This document shows, one piece after another, positions 40,595-49,362 of a DNA stretch of 64,000 nucleotides (position 1 is the stretch's first letter; every line of letters starts with the position of its first letter). The position numbers and the translations under genes are program-made. This stretch comes from Craurococcus roseus. GTDB taxonomy: Bacteria > Pseudomonadota > Alphaproteobacteria > Acetobacterales > Acetobacteraceae. A model generated the notes under the pieces. That model worked only from the letters and a program-made list of their open reading frames with translations, was not told the DNA's origin and ran no database searches. The stretch is from contig NZ_BAAAFZ010000008.1 in assembly GCF_039523795.1 (NCBI RefSeq), positions 434,001-498,000 of the forward strand, read 5' to 3'.

Positions 40595-42085
40595 ATGAGC
40601 GAGCTGGAATTCGTGGCCCTGGTGCTGGCCGCGATCGGGCCGATGCTGGCGTTGGCGAAGCTGATGGGCGTGCCGCAGCTCTTCGTGCTGGTGGGCGCCG
40701 GACTTGGCAGCGCCTTCCTCCCCGGCCTGCCGCCGGTGCGGGCGGACCCGCAGTTCCTGCTGGCGCTGTTCCTGCCGCCGCTGCTCTACGCGGGGACGGT
40801 GCAGGCGTCGGTCCACCTGCTGCGCTTCGCGTTGTGGCCGGGCGTGGTGGTCGGCGCGCTGGTGTCGGCCGCCACCGTGCTCGCCGTGGCCGCGGTCGCG
40901 CGCCTGCTGCTCCCGGGGCTCGACTGGGCGCCGGCGCTGCTGCTCGGCGTCGTCGCGGCCGTGTTCGACACGCGGCTGTTCCAGGAGGCGAAGGGACGCC
41001 CGCACGTGCCGCGCGCGGTGGCCGACGCGCTGAAGGCGCGCGAGATGACCTCGCGGGTGGTGGCGCTCGGCACCTTGTCGCTGGTGGTCGCGTCGCTCGA
41101 AACCGGCCCGCCGGACCCGCTGGTCGCGGCGGGACGCTTCCTGTGGGCGGTCGGCGCCGGCGCGGCGCTCGGCACCGCCATCGGCCGCGCCGTCGTTTGG
41201 CTGCGCGAGCGCGTGGAGCCGGCGCCGGTGGAGATCGCCGTTTCCATCGCCACCCCGTACCTCTGTTCGCTCGGGGCGCGCTGGCTCGGCCTGTCGCTCG
41301 CGGCGACGGTGATGGCGGGGGCGCTTGCGGTGGCGGCGGTGCGCGTGGACCGCGAAACGGGCGCGCCGCGCACCTCCTCCGAAGCGCGCATCTCCGCCGT
41401 GGCGTTCTGGGAGGAGGTCAGCCTGCTGGTCTCCTCGGCGATGTTCTTCCTCGCCGGGCGGGCGTTGCCGGAAGCGATGGCGGGCCTCGCCGATTGGCCG
41501 CTGTGGCGGGTGTCCGGCGCCGCGGCGACCCTGCTCCTCGTCGTGCTGTCCGTGCAATTCGCCTTCGCCCTGCTCTCGACCGCGATGCCGCCCGTGTCCT
41601 CCGTGCTCCGCGAGCGGCACGGTGAGGGCGAAGGCGGCGGCGCGTCGCCGCGCACGGCCGCGGCAGCGGTGATGGCCTGGGCCAGCACGCGTTCGGTGAT
41701 CGGCCTCGTGGTGGCGCTGTCCCTGCCGCCGGCGATGGAGGACCGCGGCCTGGTGCTGGTGGTGGCCGCGCTGCTCATCCTCGGCTCCGTGGTGGCGCAG
41801 GGGCTGACGCTCCGCCCCGCCGTGCTCGCGGCCGCGCTCGGCGACGAGGCGGAAGAGGAACGGGAGGTGGCGCTGGCCACCCGCGCCGCCAACGTGGCGG
41901 CGGAGGAGGCCGGGGACGGGCAGGACGCCCTGTGCGCCGCGCGCCGCACCCTGCTTGAGCTGCGCGAAACCGACCGCATCGGCGACGAGGTGCTGCGCAA
42001 GATGCTGCGCGAGACCGACCTCAAATCCCGCGCCGCGGAGGGCCCGGCCGCCGCGTTGCCGGGGGCGCCGCCGCCGCAACCGTGA
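40595..42085 (+). CDS. CPA1-type cation:proton antiporter-like membrane protein with altered ion-site motifs
   Basis: A 496-residue protein with about twelve hydrophobic segments in NhaP/CPA1 order, ending in a charged cytoplasmic tail. Family landmarks such as L-P-P-L-L-Y-A-G near 60, F-W-E-E-V and W-A-S-T-R-S-V-I-G-L-V-V-A-L-S-L-P are kept. The usual T-D-P-V-A-V motif reads V-F-D-T-R-L-F (123-129), and the usual E-G-E-S-L-L-N-D block reads K-A-R-E-M-T-S-R (147-154), so the conserved N-D pair is S-R. Ion coupling may be lost or changed. Cation specificity unknown. Confidence 0.82.
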   Translation: MSELEFVALVLAAIGPMLALAKLMGVPQLFVLVGAGLGSAFLPGLPPVRADPQFLLALFLPPLLYAGTVQASVHLLRFALWPGVVVGALVSAATVLAVAAVARLLLPGLDWAPALLLGVVAAVFDTRLFQEAKGRPHVPRAVADALKAREMTSRVVALGTLSLVVASLETGPPDPLVAAGRFLWAVGAGAALGTAIGRAVVWLRERVEPAPVEIAVSIATPYLCSLGARWLGLSLAATVMAGALAVAAVRVDRETGAPRTSSEARISAVAFWEEVSLLVSSAMFFLAGRALPEAMAGLADWPLWRVSGAAATLLLVVLSVQFAFALLSTAMPPVSSVLRERHGEGEGGGASPRTAAAAVMAWASTRSVIGLVVALSLPPAMEDRGLVLVVAALLILGSVVAQGLTLRPAVLAAALGDEAEEEREVALATRAANVAAEEAGDGQDALCAARRTLLELRETDRIGDEVLRKMLRETDLKSRAAEGPAAALPGAPPPQP

Positions 42086-42109
42086 ACGGCCCGGACCGGA
42101 GGAACACAC

Positions 42110-43126
42110 ATGGACGACAGCCGACTTTCCCCGGAGCTCGCCGGCCGCTTCGCCGCCATCGCGCTGGGCCACGTCCGGCGCGAGTACCCGAACCGCCTCG
42201 AACAGACCCTATCCGGGCCGGGGGACCTCCGCCCGCCGAGCGAGCTGCACCCGGTGTTCCACGGCAGCTACGATTGGCATTCCTGCGTCCATTCGTACTG
42301 GATGCTCGCGCGCCTCCTGCGGCGCTTCCCGGACTCGCCGGAGGCGCCCGCGATCCGCGCCCTGTTCGACGCGCAGCTCGTCCCGGCCAAGGTCGAGGCG
42401 GAACGCGCCTACCTCGCGGCGCCGGCGGCGCGGGGGTTCAAGCGCCCTTACGGCTGGGCTTGGCTGCTCAAGCTCTCGGAGGAGCTGGGCCGCCACGGGG
42501 AACGCCGTTGGGCGGCCGCCGTCGAGCCCTTGGCCGAGGTCTTCGCCGGGCGCTTCCGCGACTTCTTGCCGATCGCCACCTACGCGGTGCGGGTCGGCAC
42601 GCACTTCAACACGGCCTTCGGCCTTCGCATGGCGGTCGACTACGCCGAGGCGGCGGGCGACGCGGCCCTTTCCGTCCTGCTGCGCGGAACGGCGGAGCGG
42701 TGGTACGGCGCCGACGCGGACTGCCCCGCCTGGGGCGAGCCGGGCGGCGACGACTTCCTGTCCTCCGCCCTGGTCGAAGCGGAGTGCATGCGCCGCTTGC
42801 TGCCGCCCGAGCGGTTCCTGCCCTGGTTCGGCCGCTTCCTGCCGCGGCTCGCAGAAGGGGAGCCGGCGCCGCTGTTCCGCCCGGCCGTCGTGGCGGACCG
42901 CGGCGACGGCAAGATCGCGCATCTGGACGGGCTGAACCTCAGCCGAGCGTGGTGCTGGCGGTCGCTCGCGGCAGCGCTGCCGCCGGGCGACCCGCGCCGC
43001 GCCCGCACGGAGGAGGCCGCGCGCGGGCACCTCGCCGCGTCGCTGCCGCACATCGCGGACGACTACATGGGCGAGCATTGGCTGGCGACCTTCGCGGTGC
43101 TCGCGCTGGAGGCGGAGCGCGCGTAG
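42110..43126 (+). CDS. DUF2891 family protein
   Basis: A 338-residue soluble protein. H-P-V-F-H-G-S-Y-D-W-H-S-C-V-H near residue 45, Y-G-W-A-W-L-L-K-L near 113, H-F-N-T-A-F-G near 165 and G-L-N-L-S-R-A-W-C-W near 273 are the hallmark pieces of DUF2891, an alpha/alpha-barrel-like family without a known reaction. Follows the antiporter gene by 24 bases on the same strand; a link is possible but not shown. Confidence 0.9.
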   Translation: MDDSRLSPELAGRFAAIALGHVRREYPNRLEQTLSGPGDLRPPSELHPVFHGSYDWHSCVHSYWMLARLLRRFPDSPEAPAIRALFDAQLVPAKVEAERAYLAAPAARGFKRPYGWAWLLKLSEELGRHGERRWAAAVEPLAEVFAGRFRDFLPIATYAVRVGTHFNTAFGLRMAVDYAEAAGDAALSVLLRGTAERWYGADADCPAWGEPGGDDFLSSALVEAECMRRLLPPERFLPWFGRFLPRLAEGEPAPLFRPAVVADRGDGKIAHLDGLNLSRAWCWRSLAAALPPGDPRRARTEEAARGHLAASLPHIADDYMGEHWLATFAVLALEAERA

Positions 43127-43266
43127 CGCAGGCGCCCCCTCCCCGCCGCCCACGCGCGTCGTGCGCGCGCGCACAGCGGACGGCCGTCGTGCCGTGGCAT
43201 TCGCCGTCCCGGTGAACAGAAGCCGCGGCCGCACGAGGCGCCGCGGCGCACCGAGGAGAGAACGCC

Positions 43267-43617
43267 ATGACACGCACCATCACCTTCGCTTTCGCCGGCT
43301 TGGCGCTGGCGGCCTCCGCCATCGGTCCGGCCGCCGCGCAACCCCGCCTGGAGCAGACCGGCGACGGCTACAGCCTGATCCACGACGGCGCTTGGAGCGG
43401 CGAGGCCGCGGGCGGCCGGGCCGGCCGCTTGGTCGGCGGCGGCGAAGAAGCCGCGGTCCTTTACACGGGGCCCGACACCGCGCGCGCGGGCTCGCTGGCG
43501 ACGCTCTCGGGCGGCGGAGACAACACGACCATCACCTACGGCGAGCCGGCGTCCGCGGTCGGCTTGGCCGGCGGCGCCAGCGGCGGGTCGGCGCGGGGCG
43601 GGGCGGGGCGCGGCTGA
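43267..43617 (+). CDS. small secreted Gly/Ala-rich protein of unknown function
   Basis: A 116-residue protein with a clear signal peptide (M-T-R-T-I-T-F-A-F-A-G then A-A-A-Q). A GAGGAGAG run lies just upstream of the ATG. The mature part is Gly-rich with L-E-Q-T-G-D-G-Y-S-L-I-H-D-G, no Cys. I recognise no family. A periplasmic or cell-surface place is inferred. Confidence 0.6.
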   Translation: MTRTITFAFAGLALAASAIGPAAAQPRLEQTGDGYSLIHDGAWSGEAAGGRAGRLVGGGEEAAVLYTGPDTARAGSLATLSGGGDNTTITYGEPASAVGLAGGASGGSARGGAGRG

Positions 43618-43762
43618 CGCCGGGACCGGACCCGTCCGGGCGGCAGGGCGCCGGAAGGCCCCTGACCGGCCGGCGGCGCCCCGGACGCGGCGCCGGCCCG
43701 ATCCCTGACCCGAGGGCCCCGCCACCGCTGGTCCGGGCGGCGATCCGGCCCATATCGGGAGC

Positions 43763-45157
43763 ATGCTCGACGCGCCCCTGCCGCACCGGACTTCCGAACT
43801 GCCCCGCCCGCCGATGACGGCGCGCGAGCGCACCCAGCTCGAAGCCTTCCTGGTGCTGCGGCGCAACCCGCTCGAACTCTGGGGCCCGGCGGCGTACCGC
43901 GAGGAGATCCTCCGGGGCCGCTTCCTCGGGCGCGAGCAGATCATGATCAACGCGCCGGACGCGATCCGCCACGTGCTCGTGGCCAACCACGAGAATTACG
44001 GCCGGAACATCGGCACAGTGCGCGTGCTGCAGCCCGTGCTCGGCACCGGCTTGTTCCTGGCTGAGGGCGAGGCGTGGCGGCACCACCGCCGCACGATGGC
44101 GCCGGCGCTCGCACCCCGGACTATGCCCATCCTCGCGCGCCACGTCGTCCTGGCGACGGAGGAGGCGGAGGTCGCGCTGGGACGGGCCGCCGGAGGGCGC
44201 CCGGTGGATCTGCTCCGGCACATGCAGAACCTGGCGTTGACCATCGCGGGCCGGTCCATGTTCTCGCTGGAGATGGCGGCGTTCGGCGACGAGTTGCGGG
44301 CCATGCTGCTGCGCTACGCCTTGGCTTACGCGCGACCGGGTTTCCTCGACCTGCTCCTCCCCGGTTCGGTGCGCTCGCCGCTGGACGTCGGCCGGGCCGC
44401 GTTCCGCAAGGAATGGCTGCGGTTCATCGACCGCCTGATCGACGCGCGGGAGCGGCAGGCCGAGAGGGCGCCAGCCGACAGGCCGCGCGACCTGTTCGAC
44501 CTGCTCGCCGCGGCGCGCGACCCCGAAACCGGCGCGGGCTTCGACCGCGCGCAGCTCCGCGACGAGGTGGCGACGCTGATCATCGCCGGGCACGAAACCA
44601 CGGCGGCGACGCTGTTCTGGGCCTGCTACGCGGCGGCGCGCCTGCCGGAGCACCAGGAGCGCATCGCCCAAGAGGCCGCGGCCCTCGACCTGTCGCCCGA
44701 GAACGCGTCGGCCGCGCTGAAGCGCCTGCCCTACACCCGCGCGCACCTGGACGAGACGCTGCGGCTTTACCCGCCGGCCTTCCTGATCGTCCGCGAGGCG
44801 ATCGGGCCCGACACGATCGGCGGACGGCGGATCGCGCCCGGCACCGTGGTCAGCGTCTCGCCCTGGGTGCTGCACCGCCACCGCCGCCGCTGGCGCAACC
44901 CGGACGCCTTCGATCCGACGCGCTTCCTGCCCGGCGCGCCGGCGCCGGAGCGGTTCGCCTACATGCCCTTCGGCGCCGGCCCGCGCGTGTGCATCGGCGC
45001 ACAATTCGCGCTGACGGAGGCGACGCTGGTGCTCGCGCGGCTGCTCCGCGCCTTCCGCATCGAGCCGTTCGGGAGCGGCACCGTCGTCCCGCGCGGCTTC
45101 GTCACCACGCAACCCGACCGCCCGATCCGGTTCCTGCTGTCCCGCCGCGCCCACTGA
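43763..45157 (+). CDS. cytochrome P450
   Basis: A 464-residue soluble P450. I-helix A-G-H-E-T-T near residue 275, K-helix E-T-L-R (E-x-x-R) near 330 and the heme loop F-G-A-G-P-R-V-C-I-G near 405, with the proximal Cys. Sequence style (W-R-H-H-R-R-T-M-A-P-A, L-H-R-H) is that of CYP4/102-type fatty-acid or hydrocarbon hydroxylases found in alphaproteobacteria. No ferredoxin or reductase gene is adjacent, so redox partners are elsewhere. Substrate is not assigned. Confidence 0.95.
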   Translation: MLDAPLPHRTSELPRPPMTARERTQLEAFLVLRRNPLELWGPAAYREEILRGRFLGREQIMINAPDAIRHVLVANHENYGRNIGTVRVLQPVLGTGLFLAEGEAWRHHRRTMAPALAPRTMPILARHVVLATEEAEVALGRAAGGRPVDLLRHMQNLALTIAGRSMFSLEMAAFGDELRAMLLRYALAYARPGFLDLLLPGSVRSPLDVGRAAFRKEWLRFIDRLIDARERQAERAPADRPRDLFDLLAAARDPETGAGFDRAQLRDEVATLIIAGHETTAATLFWACYAAARLPEHQERIAQEAAALDLSPENASAALKRLPYTRAHLDETLRLYPPAFLIVREAIGPDTIGGRRIAPGTVVSVSPWVLHRHRRRWRNPDAFDPTRFLPGAPAPERFAYMPFGAGPRVCIGAQFALTEATLVLARLLRAFRIEPFGSGTVVPRGFVTTQPDRPIRFLLSRRAH

Positions 45158-45238
45158 AGGGGGCGCCTCCCCCGTCTGGCCCGCCGACCTAGCCTCGCCG
45201 CCAACGGCGCGGAGCCGAAGTCCCGGAGGGAGGGAACC

Positions 45239-45688
45239 ATGGGTCTGCAACGCCGCCGCGCCACCGTGGCCGGAGCCGCCGCGACGCTCCTTGCCGCCGC
45301 GGGGAATCCGGGGCCGTCCGCCGAGGACAGCGCGGCGGTCGGGCAGGCGGTGGATGCGCTGACGAAGGCGATGATCGAGGCCGATCGTCCGCGGTTGGAG
45401 TCGTTGACCGCCGACCGGTTGAGCTACGGCCATTGGTCGGGTCGGGTCGAGAACAGGAAGGAGTTCGTCGACAACCTCGTGTCGCGCGCCAGCGCGTTCC
45501 GTCGGATCGAGTCGAACGACCAGACGGTGTCCCTCGCCGGCGACGAAGCCATCGTCCGGCACCTCTTCGCCGGGGAGGCCGTCAACCCCGCCGGCCAAGT
45601 CACCCCGGTGCGGATCGGCGTGTCGCAGGTTTGGCAGAAGCAGGGCGGCGGTTGGAAGCTGCTCGCGCGCCAAGCATACCGCTTGTGA
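45239..45688 (+). CDS. DUF4440/NTF2-like secreted protein
   Basis: A 149-residue protein with an Arg-rich N-terminus and Ala/Leu-rich leader. The domain shows A-L-T-K-A-M-I-E-A-D-R-P-R-L-E-S-L-T-A-D, Y-G-H-W-S-G-R and G-V-S-Q-V-W-Q-K-Q-G-G-G-W-K-L-L-A-R-Q, the end strand of DUF4440/SnoaL-like folds. A GGAGGGAGG run precedes the ATG. Function unknown. Confidence 0.85.
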   Translation: MGLQRRRATVAGAAATLLAAAGNPGPSAEDSAAVGQAVDALTKAMIEADRPRLESLTADRLSYGHWSGRVENRKEFVDNLVSRASAFRRIESNDQTVSLAGDEAIVRHLFAGEAVNPAGQVTPVRIGVSQVWQKQGGGWKLLARQAYRL

Positions 45689-45835
45689 GCGGGTCCGGGC
45701 GAATGATTTGATCGTTTCGGTTGAGGCGGCGGGACGTGCATGCCGTGCCGCTCAGACAGGATCGTGTTCCGGCCGGGCGCGCGATCGCGTGAGGCCGGGT
45801 TCCTCTGTTTCGATTCGCGGGGTAGCAAGGTGGCG

Positions 45836-46492
45836 ATGAAACGCCGCGCTTTGCTCTTCGGTGCCTTGGTCCCCGCGCCCGCGGCGATGGCGGGCGCGGC
45901 CCATGCCGCGCCCCGCCGGACCTCGCCGCAGCGGCGGGCGGGACCGGCGGCGCGACGCCTGCAACTCCGGCACGCGCACACTGGCGACCGGTTCTCCGGC
46001 GTTTACCACGACGGGCGGGCGGCCGATCCGGCCGCGATGGCCGATCTCTCCGCCGTTCTGGCCGACAGCCGCACCGGCGCGGTGCGCCTGTTCGACCCGC
46101 GCGCGATCGACGTGCTGTGGGAAGTGGCGCAGCGGGCCGGCGCTGGCGGGGGGGAGTTCCTCATCTACTCCGGCTACCGCACCCCGCAAACCAACGCGGC
46201 GGTAGACGGCGCGGGCGACAGCCAGCACCTGCGCGCGGCCGCGCTGGACATCCACGTGCCGGCCGAGCGGATGGAGAAGTTCTGGGACACCGCGTTGCGG
46301 CTCGGACTCGGGGGCGTCGGGGTGTACGCCCAGCGGGGTTTTGTCCACCTGGACAGCGGCCCGGTGCGGCATTGGGGCGACATCCCCTCCGACGCGCCGG
46401 TGGGGACGTCCGCCCGGGCGGCGCGGCGACCGGCGCCGCCGGACCCGCTCGCCCGCATGGCCGAAGCCTGGGCCTCGACGCGCGGGCGCTGA
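45836..46492 (+). CDS. DUF882 (M15-like) metallopeptidase-fold protein
   Basis: A 218-residue protein with a short Tat/Sec-type leader (M-K-R-R-A-L-L-F-G). The core has S-G-Y-R-T near residue 118, S-Q-H-L-R-A-A-A-L-D-I-H near 137 and F-V-H-L-D near 173: the His, Asp and His zinc ligands of the YcbK/DUF882 group of peptidase M15. These act on peptidoglycan peptides in the periplasm. ATG 45836 is chosen because it starts the signal. Confidence 0.9.
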   Translation: MKRRALLFGALVPAPAAMAGAAHAAPRRTSPQRRAGPAARRLQLRHAHTGDRFSGVYHDGRAADPAAMADLSAVLADSRTGAVRLFDPRAIDVLWEVAQRAGAGGGEFLIYSGYRTPQTNAAVDGAGDSQHLRAAALDIHVPAERMEKFWDTALRLGLGGVGVYAQRGFVHLDSGPVRHWGDIPSDAPVGTSARAARRPAPPDPLARMAEAWASTRGR

Positions 46493-46512
46493 CGTCCCGG
46501 CGGCCGGCCCCC

Positions 46513-47082
46513 TCAGGCGTGGAAAGCCTTTTCCAGCCTCGCCAGCATTTCCTTTTCGACCGATGAGGTCCTCGACCCGATGCCGAGGAGGCCGCCAGCC
46601 GCCCCGGCCACCTTGTGCGCGCGGTCCAGGAGGTCGGATTTGAGTTGCTTCTTGTCCACCTCGTTCAATCCTGGCGAGATGGCGCGGATGTAGTCGGTCC
46701 AGGCCGTTATCAGGTGCGGCGGCGGCCGGTTGGCGAGCCAGCGCTCGAGCAGTTGGCGGCCTTGCCCGTGCTCCTCCACGCCGACCTCCGCCGCCGCCGA
46801 GAGCACGGCGGCGCGCTCCCTGGCGTCCACCTCGCCATCGGCCCAGGCCACCAAGACCAACGGCGCCAAGGACAGCGCCGCCACCGTGGCGGCGTCCACC
46901 CCGAAGCCGACCAGCTTCTCCAGCACCGCGTCGTCGGTGATGCCGGACGCCGCGGCCAAAGCCTCCTTCTTCGACTTCTTCTCGTCGGCCTCCTTCAGCC
47001 GGCGCAGCAGCGCCTTGTCCTGCTCGGCGAAGAAGACCTCTTCCAGCGCGCGCTCCCTGTCGTGCAGGAATTCTTTGCTCAT
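46513..47082 (-). CDS. TerB-like tellurite-resistance domain protein
   Basis: A 189-residue protein. A charged helix (L-K-E-A-D-E-K-K-S-K-K-E) is followed by A-L-S-L-A-P-L-V-L-V-A-W-A-D-G-E-V-D-A-R-E-R near residue 75, the acidic helix-turn of TerB-fold proteins, and a late A-G-G-L-L-G-I-G-S-R segment. Despite the family name, most members have no shown link to tellurite. GGAGG lies just upstream of ATG 47082. Confidence 0.75.
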   Translation of the reverse strand: MSKEFLHDRERALEEVFFAEQDKALLRRLKEADEKKSKKEALAAASGITDDAVLEKLVGFGVDAATVAALSLAPLVLVAWADGEVDARERAAVLSAAAEVGVEEHGQGRQLLERWLANRPPPHLITAWTDYIRAISPGLNEVDKKQLKSDLLDRAHKVAGAAGGLLGIGSRTSSVEKEMLARLEKAFHA

Positions 47083-47241
47083 TCGGTCCTCCGCGACCCA
47101 CCCGATGGCGGCGGGGCATCCAGGCCGTGGCCGGCCCGCGAGCGATCCGCCCGCGACGCCGCGCCCGGTCCTGGCCCTCGCCGGGACAGCGATCATACAC
47201 GCCCTGCCCGTGGGCCGGGAGGGTGCGCGGCGGCGGCCCCC

Positions 47242-48168
47242 TCAGCGCGCCAGGAAGGCCCGCACCGGCTCCAGGGACCGCGCCGGCGCCTCCTCGTGCG
47301 GCACGTGGCCCAGGTCCGCAAAGGACACGGTGGCGCTGTCGGGCAAGACCTTGGCGTAGTCCGCGGCATTGGTGAACGGGACCAGGGCGTCCTTCTCGCC
47401 CCACACCAGCAACGTCGGCGCGCGTATGAGCCGCAGCAGCGGCTCCGGCTCCGGCAGCACGCTTTGCCCCACGCGCGCCAGGATCGCCCGGCGGACGCCG
47501 GGCGCGAGCAGCATGTCCCGGTAGCGGGCGTACACGCCTTCCGTCAGCACCGCCGGGTCGCCGTAGGCCCGGGCGAGCATCGGGCGCAGCAGGCGCTCCG
47601 GCAGGACGTAAGGAAGGAGCCGGGCCAGGAGCGGCACCTTGGGCGCCTTGCCGTACTCGCGGCCCGCGCTGGCGAAGCCGTCCGGCGCCATGAGCACGAG
47701 CTTGTCCACCCGCCCCGGCTCCTCCGCCGCGAAGACCCACGCCATCCGGCCGCCCATGGAACTGCCGACCACGCCGGCGCGCCGGATGCCCAACCCGTCC
47801 ATGAGCGCGGCCAGCACGCGGACGGTGCGGGCGTCCGTATAGTCGCCGGTCGGGTCCGGGCCGGTCAGCCCGAAGCCCGGCAGGTCCAGGCGGACCACGC
47901 GGAAGCCGGCCTCCAACAGCCGCGCCCACTCCTCCCAGGTGTGCAAGCTGGCGCCGAAGCCGTGCAGCAGGAGCACCGCCGGGGCGTCCTTCGGGCCGGT
48001 GTCGCGGACGTGCACGCTCACGCCCGCAGCTTCCACGAACCGGCTGGGCGGGCCCGCGTACTTTGCCTCCAACGCGGCACGGGGCTTGTCCGGCGCGTAG
48101 AGCCATGCGCCCGCGCCGCCCAAGACCGCCACAAGGACCGCGGCGGCGATGATCGCGGCCATTCTCAT
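47242..48168 (-). CDS. alpha/beta hydrolase with N-terminal membrane anchor
   Basis: A 308-residue protein. Residues about 3-24 form a single hydrophobic helix (signal anchor). The hydrolase core has L-L-L-H-G-F-G-A-S near 68, nucleophile G-S-S-M-G-G near 135, the acid Asp in W-G-E-K-D-A-L near 262 and the His in D-L-G-H-V-P-H near 288, so the triad is complete. It is close to meta-cleavage hydrolases/haloperoxidase-like enzymes; substrate unknown. Confidence 0.93.
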   Translation of the reverse strand: MRMAAIIAAAVLVAVLGGAGAWLYAPDKPRAALEAKYAGPPSRFVEAAGVSVHVRDTGPKDAPAVLLLHGFGASLHTWEEWARLLEAGFRVVRLDLPGFGLTGPDPTGDYTDARTVRVLAALMDGLGIRRAGVVGSSMGGRMAWVFAAEEPGRVDKLVLMAPDGFASAGREYGKAPKVPLLARLLPYVLPERLLRPMLARAYGDPAVLTEGVYARYRDMLLAPGVRRAILARVGQSVLPEPEPLLRLIRAPTLLVWGEKDALVPFTNAADYAKVLPDSATVSFADLGHVPHEEAPARSLEPVRAFLAR

Positions 48169-48587
48169 CGATGCTCCCCGAACCCGAGTCCCCGCGGTTC
48201 AGGAGCGGCGACAGGCGGCCCGATCCGGCGGAGCCCCGATACATGTTGGGCGACCGGCCGTTGTCCATGGCCGTGGTCGGGTCGGGTCCGGGTGTTCGGC
48301 ACCGATGCGAGGCACGGTCCCCCTCCCCTCGCGGTACCGCCGCCCCAGGCGCGTCCCGCGCGTTGCCGGCGCGCCGCATCGCCGCCATGTTGCGCCGATG
48401 GACGGGTCGCGGAGTCTGGCACACGCATGGCGCTTTACACCCCGAAGCCCCCCGCTATGGCGGCCCGGCCCCGAATCAGCGAGCCGTTAGCCGCCGGCCG
48501 CTCGGCGCCACCACGACCCGCGGCGGGACGCCCCTCCCCTTGTCCAACGTGCTCTTCGTCCGCCGCCGGGCCGGAGGCGTCCCGGTC
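48169..48587. other. 419-base divergent intergenic region
   Basis: Between the alpha/beta hydrolase (minus) and RNase D (plus). Open frames here are compositional and do not extend the family start of RNase D. I see no RNA gene or repeat; promoters must lie here but no clear box is defined. Confidence 0.5.
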
Positions 48588-49211
48588 GTGATCCGTCTGC
48601 ACAAGGACGACCTGCCCGACGGGCTCGACCTCGGGCCGGCCGTCGCCGTCGACACGGAGACGATGGGTCTCAACCCGCACCGCGACCGGCTCTGCTTGGT
48701 GCAGCTTTCCGCGGGAGACGGCGACGCGCACCTTGTCCAGATCGTGCCCCCGTCACTCGGCGGGCGCGGCGCGGACTGCCCCAACCTCAAGCGCCTGCTG
48801 TCCGATCCGGCCGTCACCAAGCTGTTCCACTTCGCCCGCTTCGACTGCGCCGCGCTGCGCCAGCACCTCGGAACCGCGGTGGCGCCGGTGGTTTGCACCA
48901 AGGTCGCGGCCAAGCTCGTCCGCACCTTCACCGACCGGCATGGGCTGAAGGACCTGTGCCGGGAGCTGCTCGGGGTCGAGATCTCGAAGCAGCAGCAGAG
49001 CTCGGACTGGGGCGCGCCGGAGCTGTCGCCCGAGCAGCTCGCCTACGCCGCTTCCGACGTGCTGCACCTCCACGCGCTCTGGGAGCGGCTGGAAGGGCTG
49101 TTGCGGCGCGAGGGGCGATTGGAGTTGGCGCAAGCGTGCTTCCGATTCCTGCCCACGCGGGGGGAACTGGACCTGCTCGGTTACGACGAGCCGGACATCT
49201 TCTCGCACTGA
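48588..49211 (+). CDS. rnd: ribonuclease D, short form
   Basis: A 207-residue DEDD-type 3'-5' exonuclease. V-A-V-D-T-E-T-M-G near residue 18 (D-x-E), H-F-A-R-F-D near 82, and Y-A-A-S-D-V near 157 (DEDDy) give the metal-binding set. There is no HRDC domain, as is normal for the short alphaproteobacterial form. GTG 48588 with GGAGG ten bases upstream is chosen because family members begin at I-R-L-H-K-x-D-L. Acts on tRNA and other small RNA 3' ends. Confidence 0.93.
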   Translation: MIRLHKDDLPDGLDLGPAVAVDTETMGLNPHRDRLCLVQLSAGDGDAHLVQIVPPSLGGRGADCPNLKRLLSDPAVTKLFHFARFDCAALRQHLGTAVAPVVCTKVAAKLVRTFTDRHGLKDLCRELLGVEISKQQQSSDWGAPELSPEQLAYAASDVLHLHALWERLEGLLRREGRLELAQACFRFLPTRGELDLLGYDEPDIFSH

Positions 49212-49362
49212 AGCCGTTCGGGAGTGAGCCGGGGCGCGCGGAGTGCGCTTCCGCACACCCGGTCGGCGGGCACCCGCGCAAGGTGGGCGCGCGCGGCAGG
49301 GGCGGGGCCGCGGACCGGCCGGCCGCCAGCGGCCGGCCCCGCCGCTCCCGGGAGGTTTCGAC

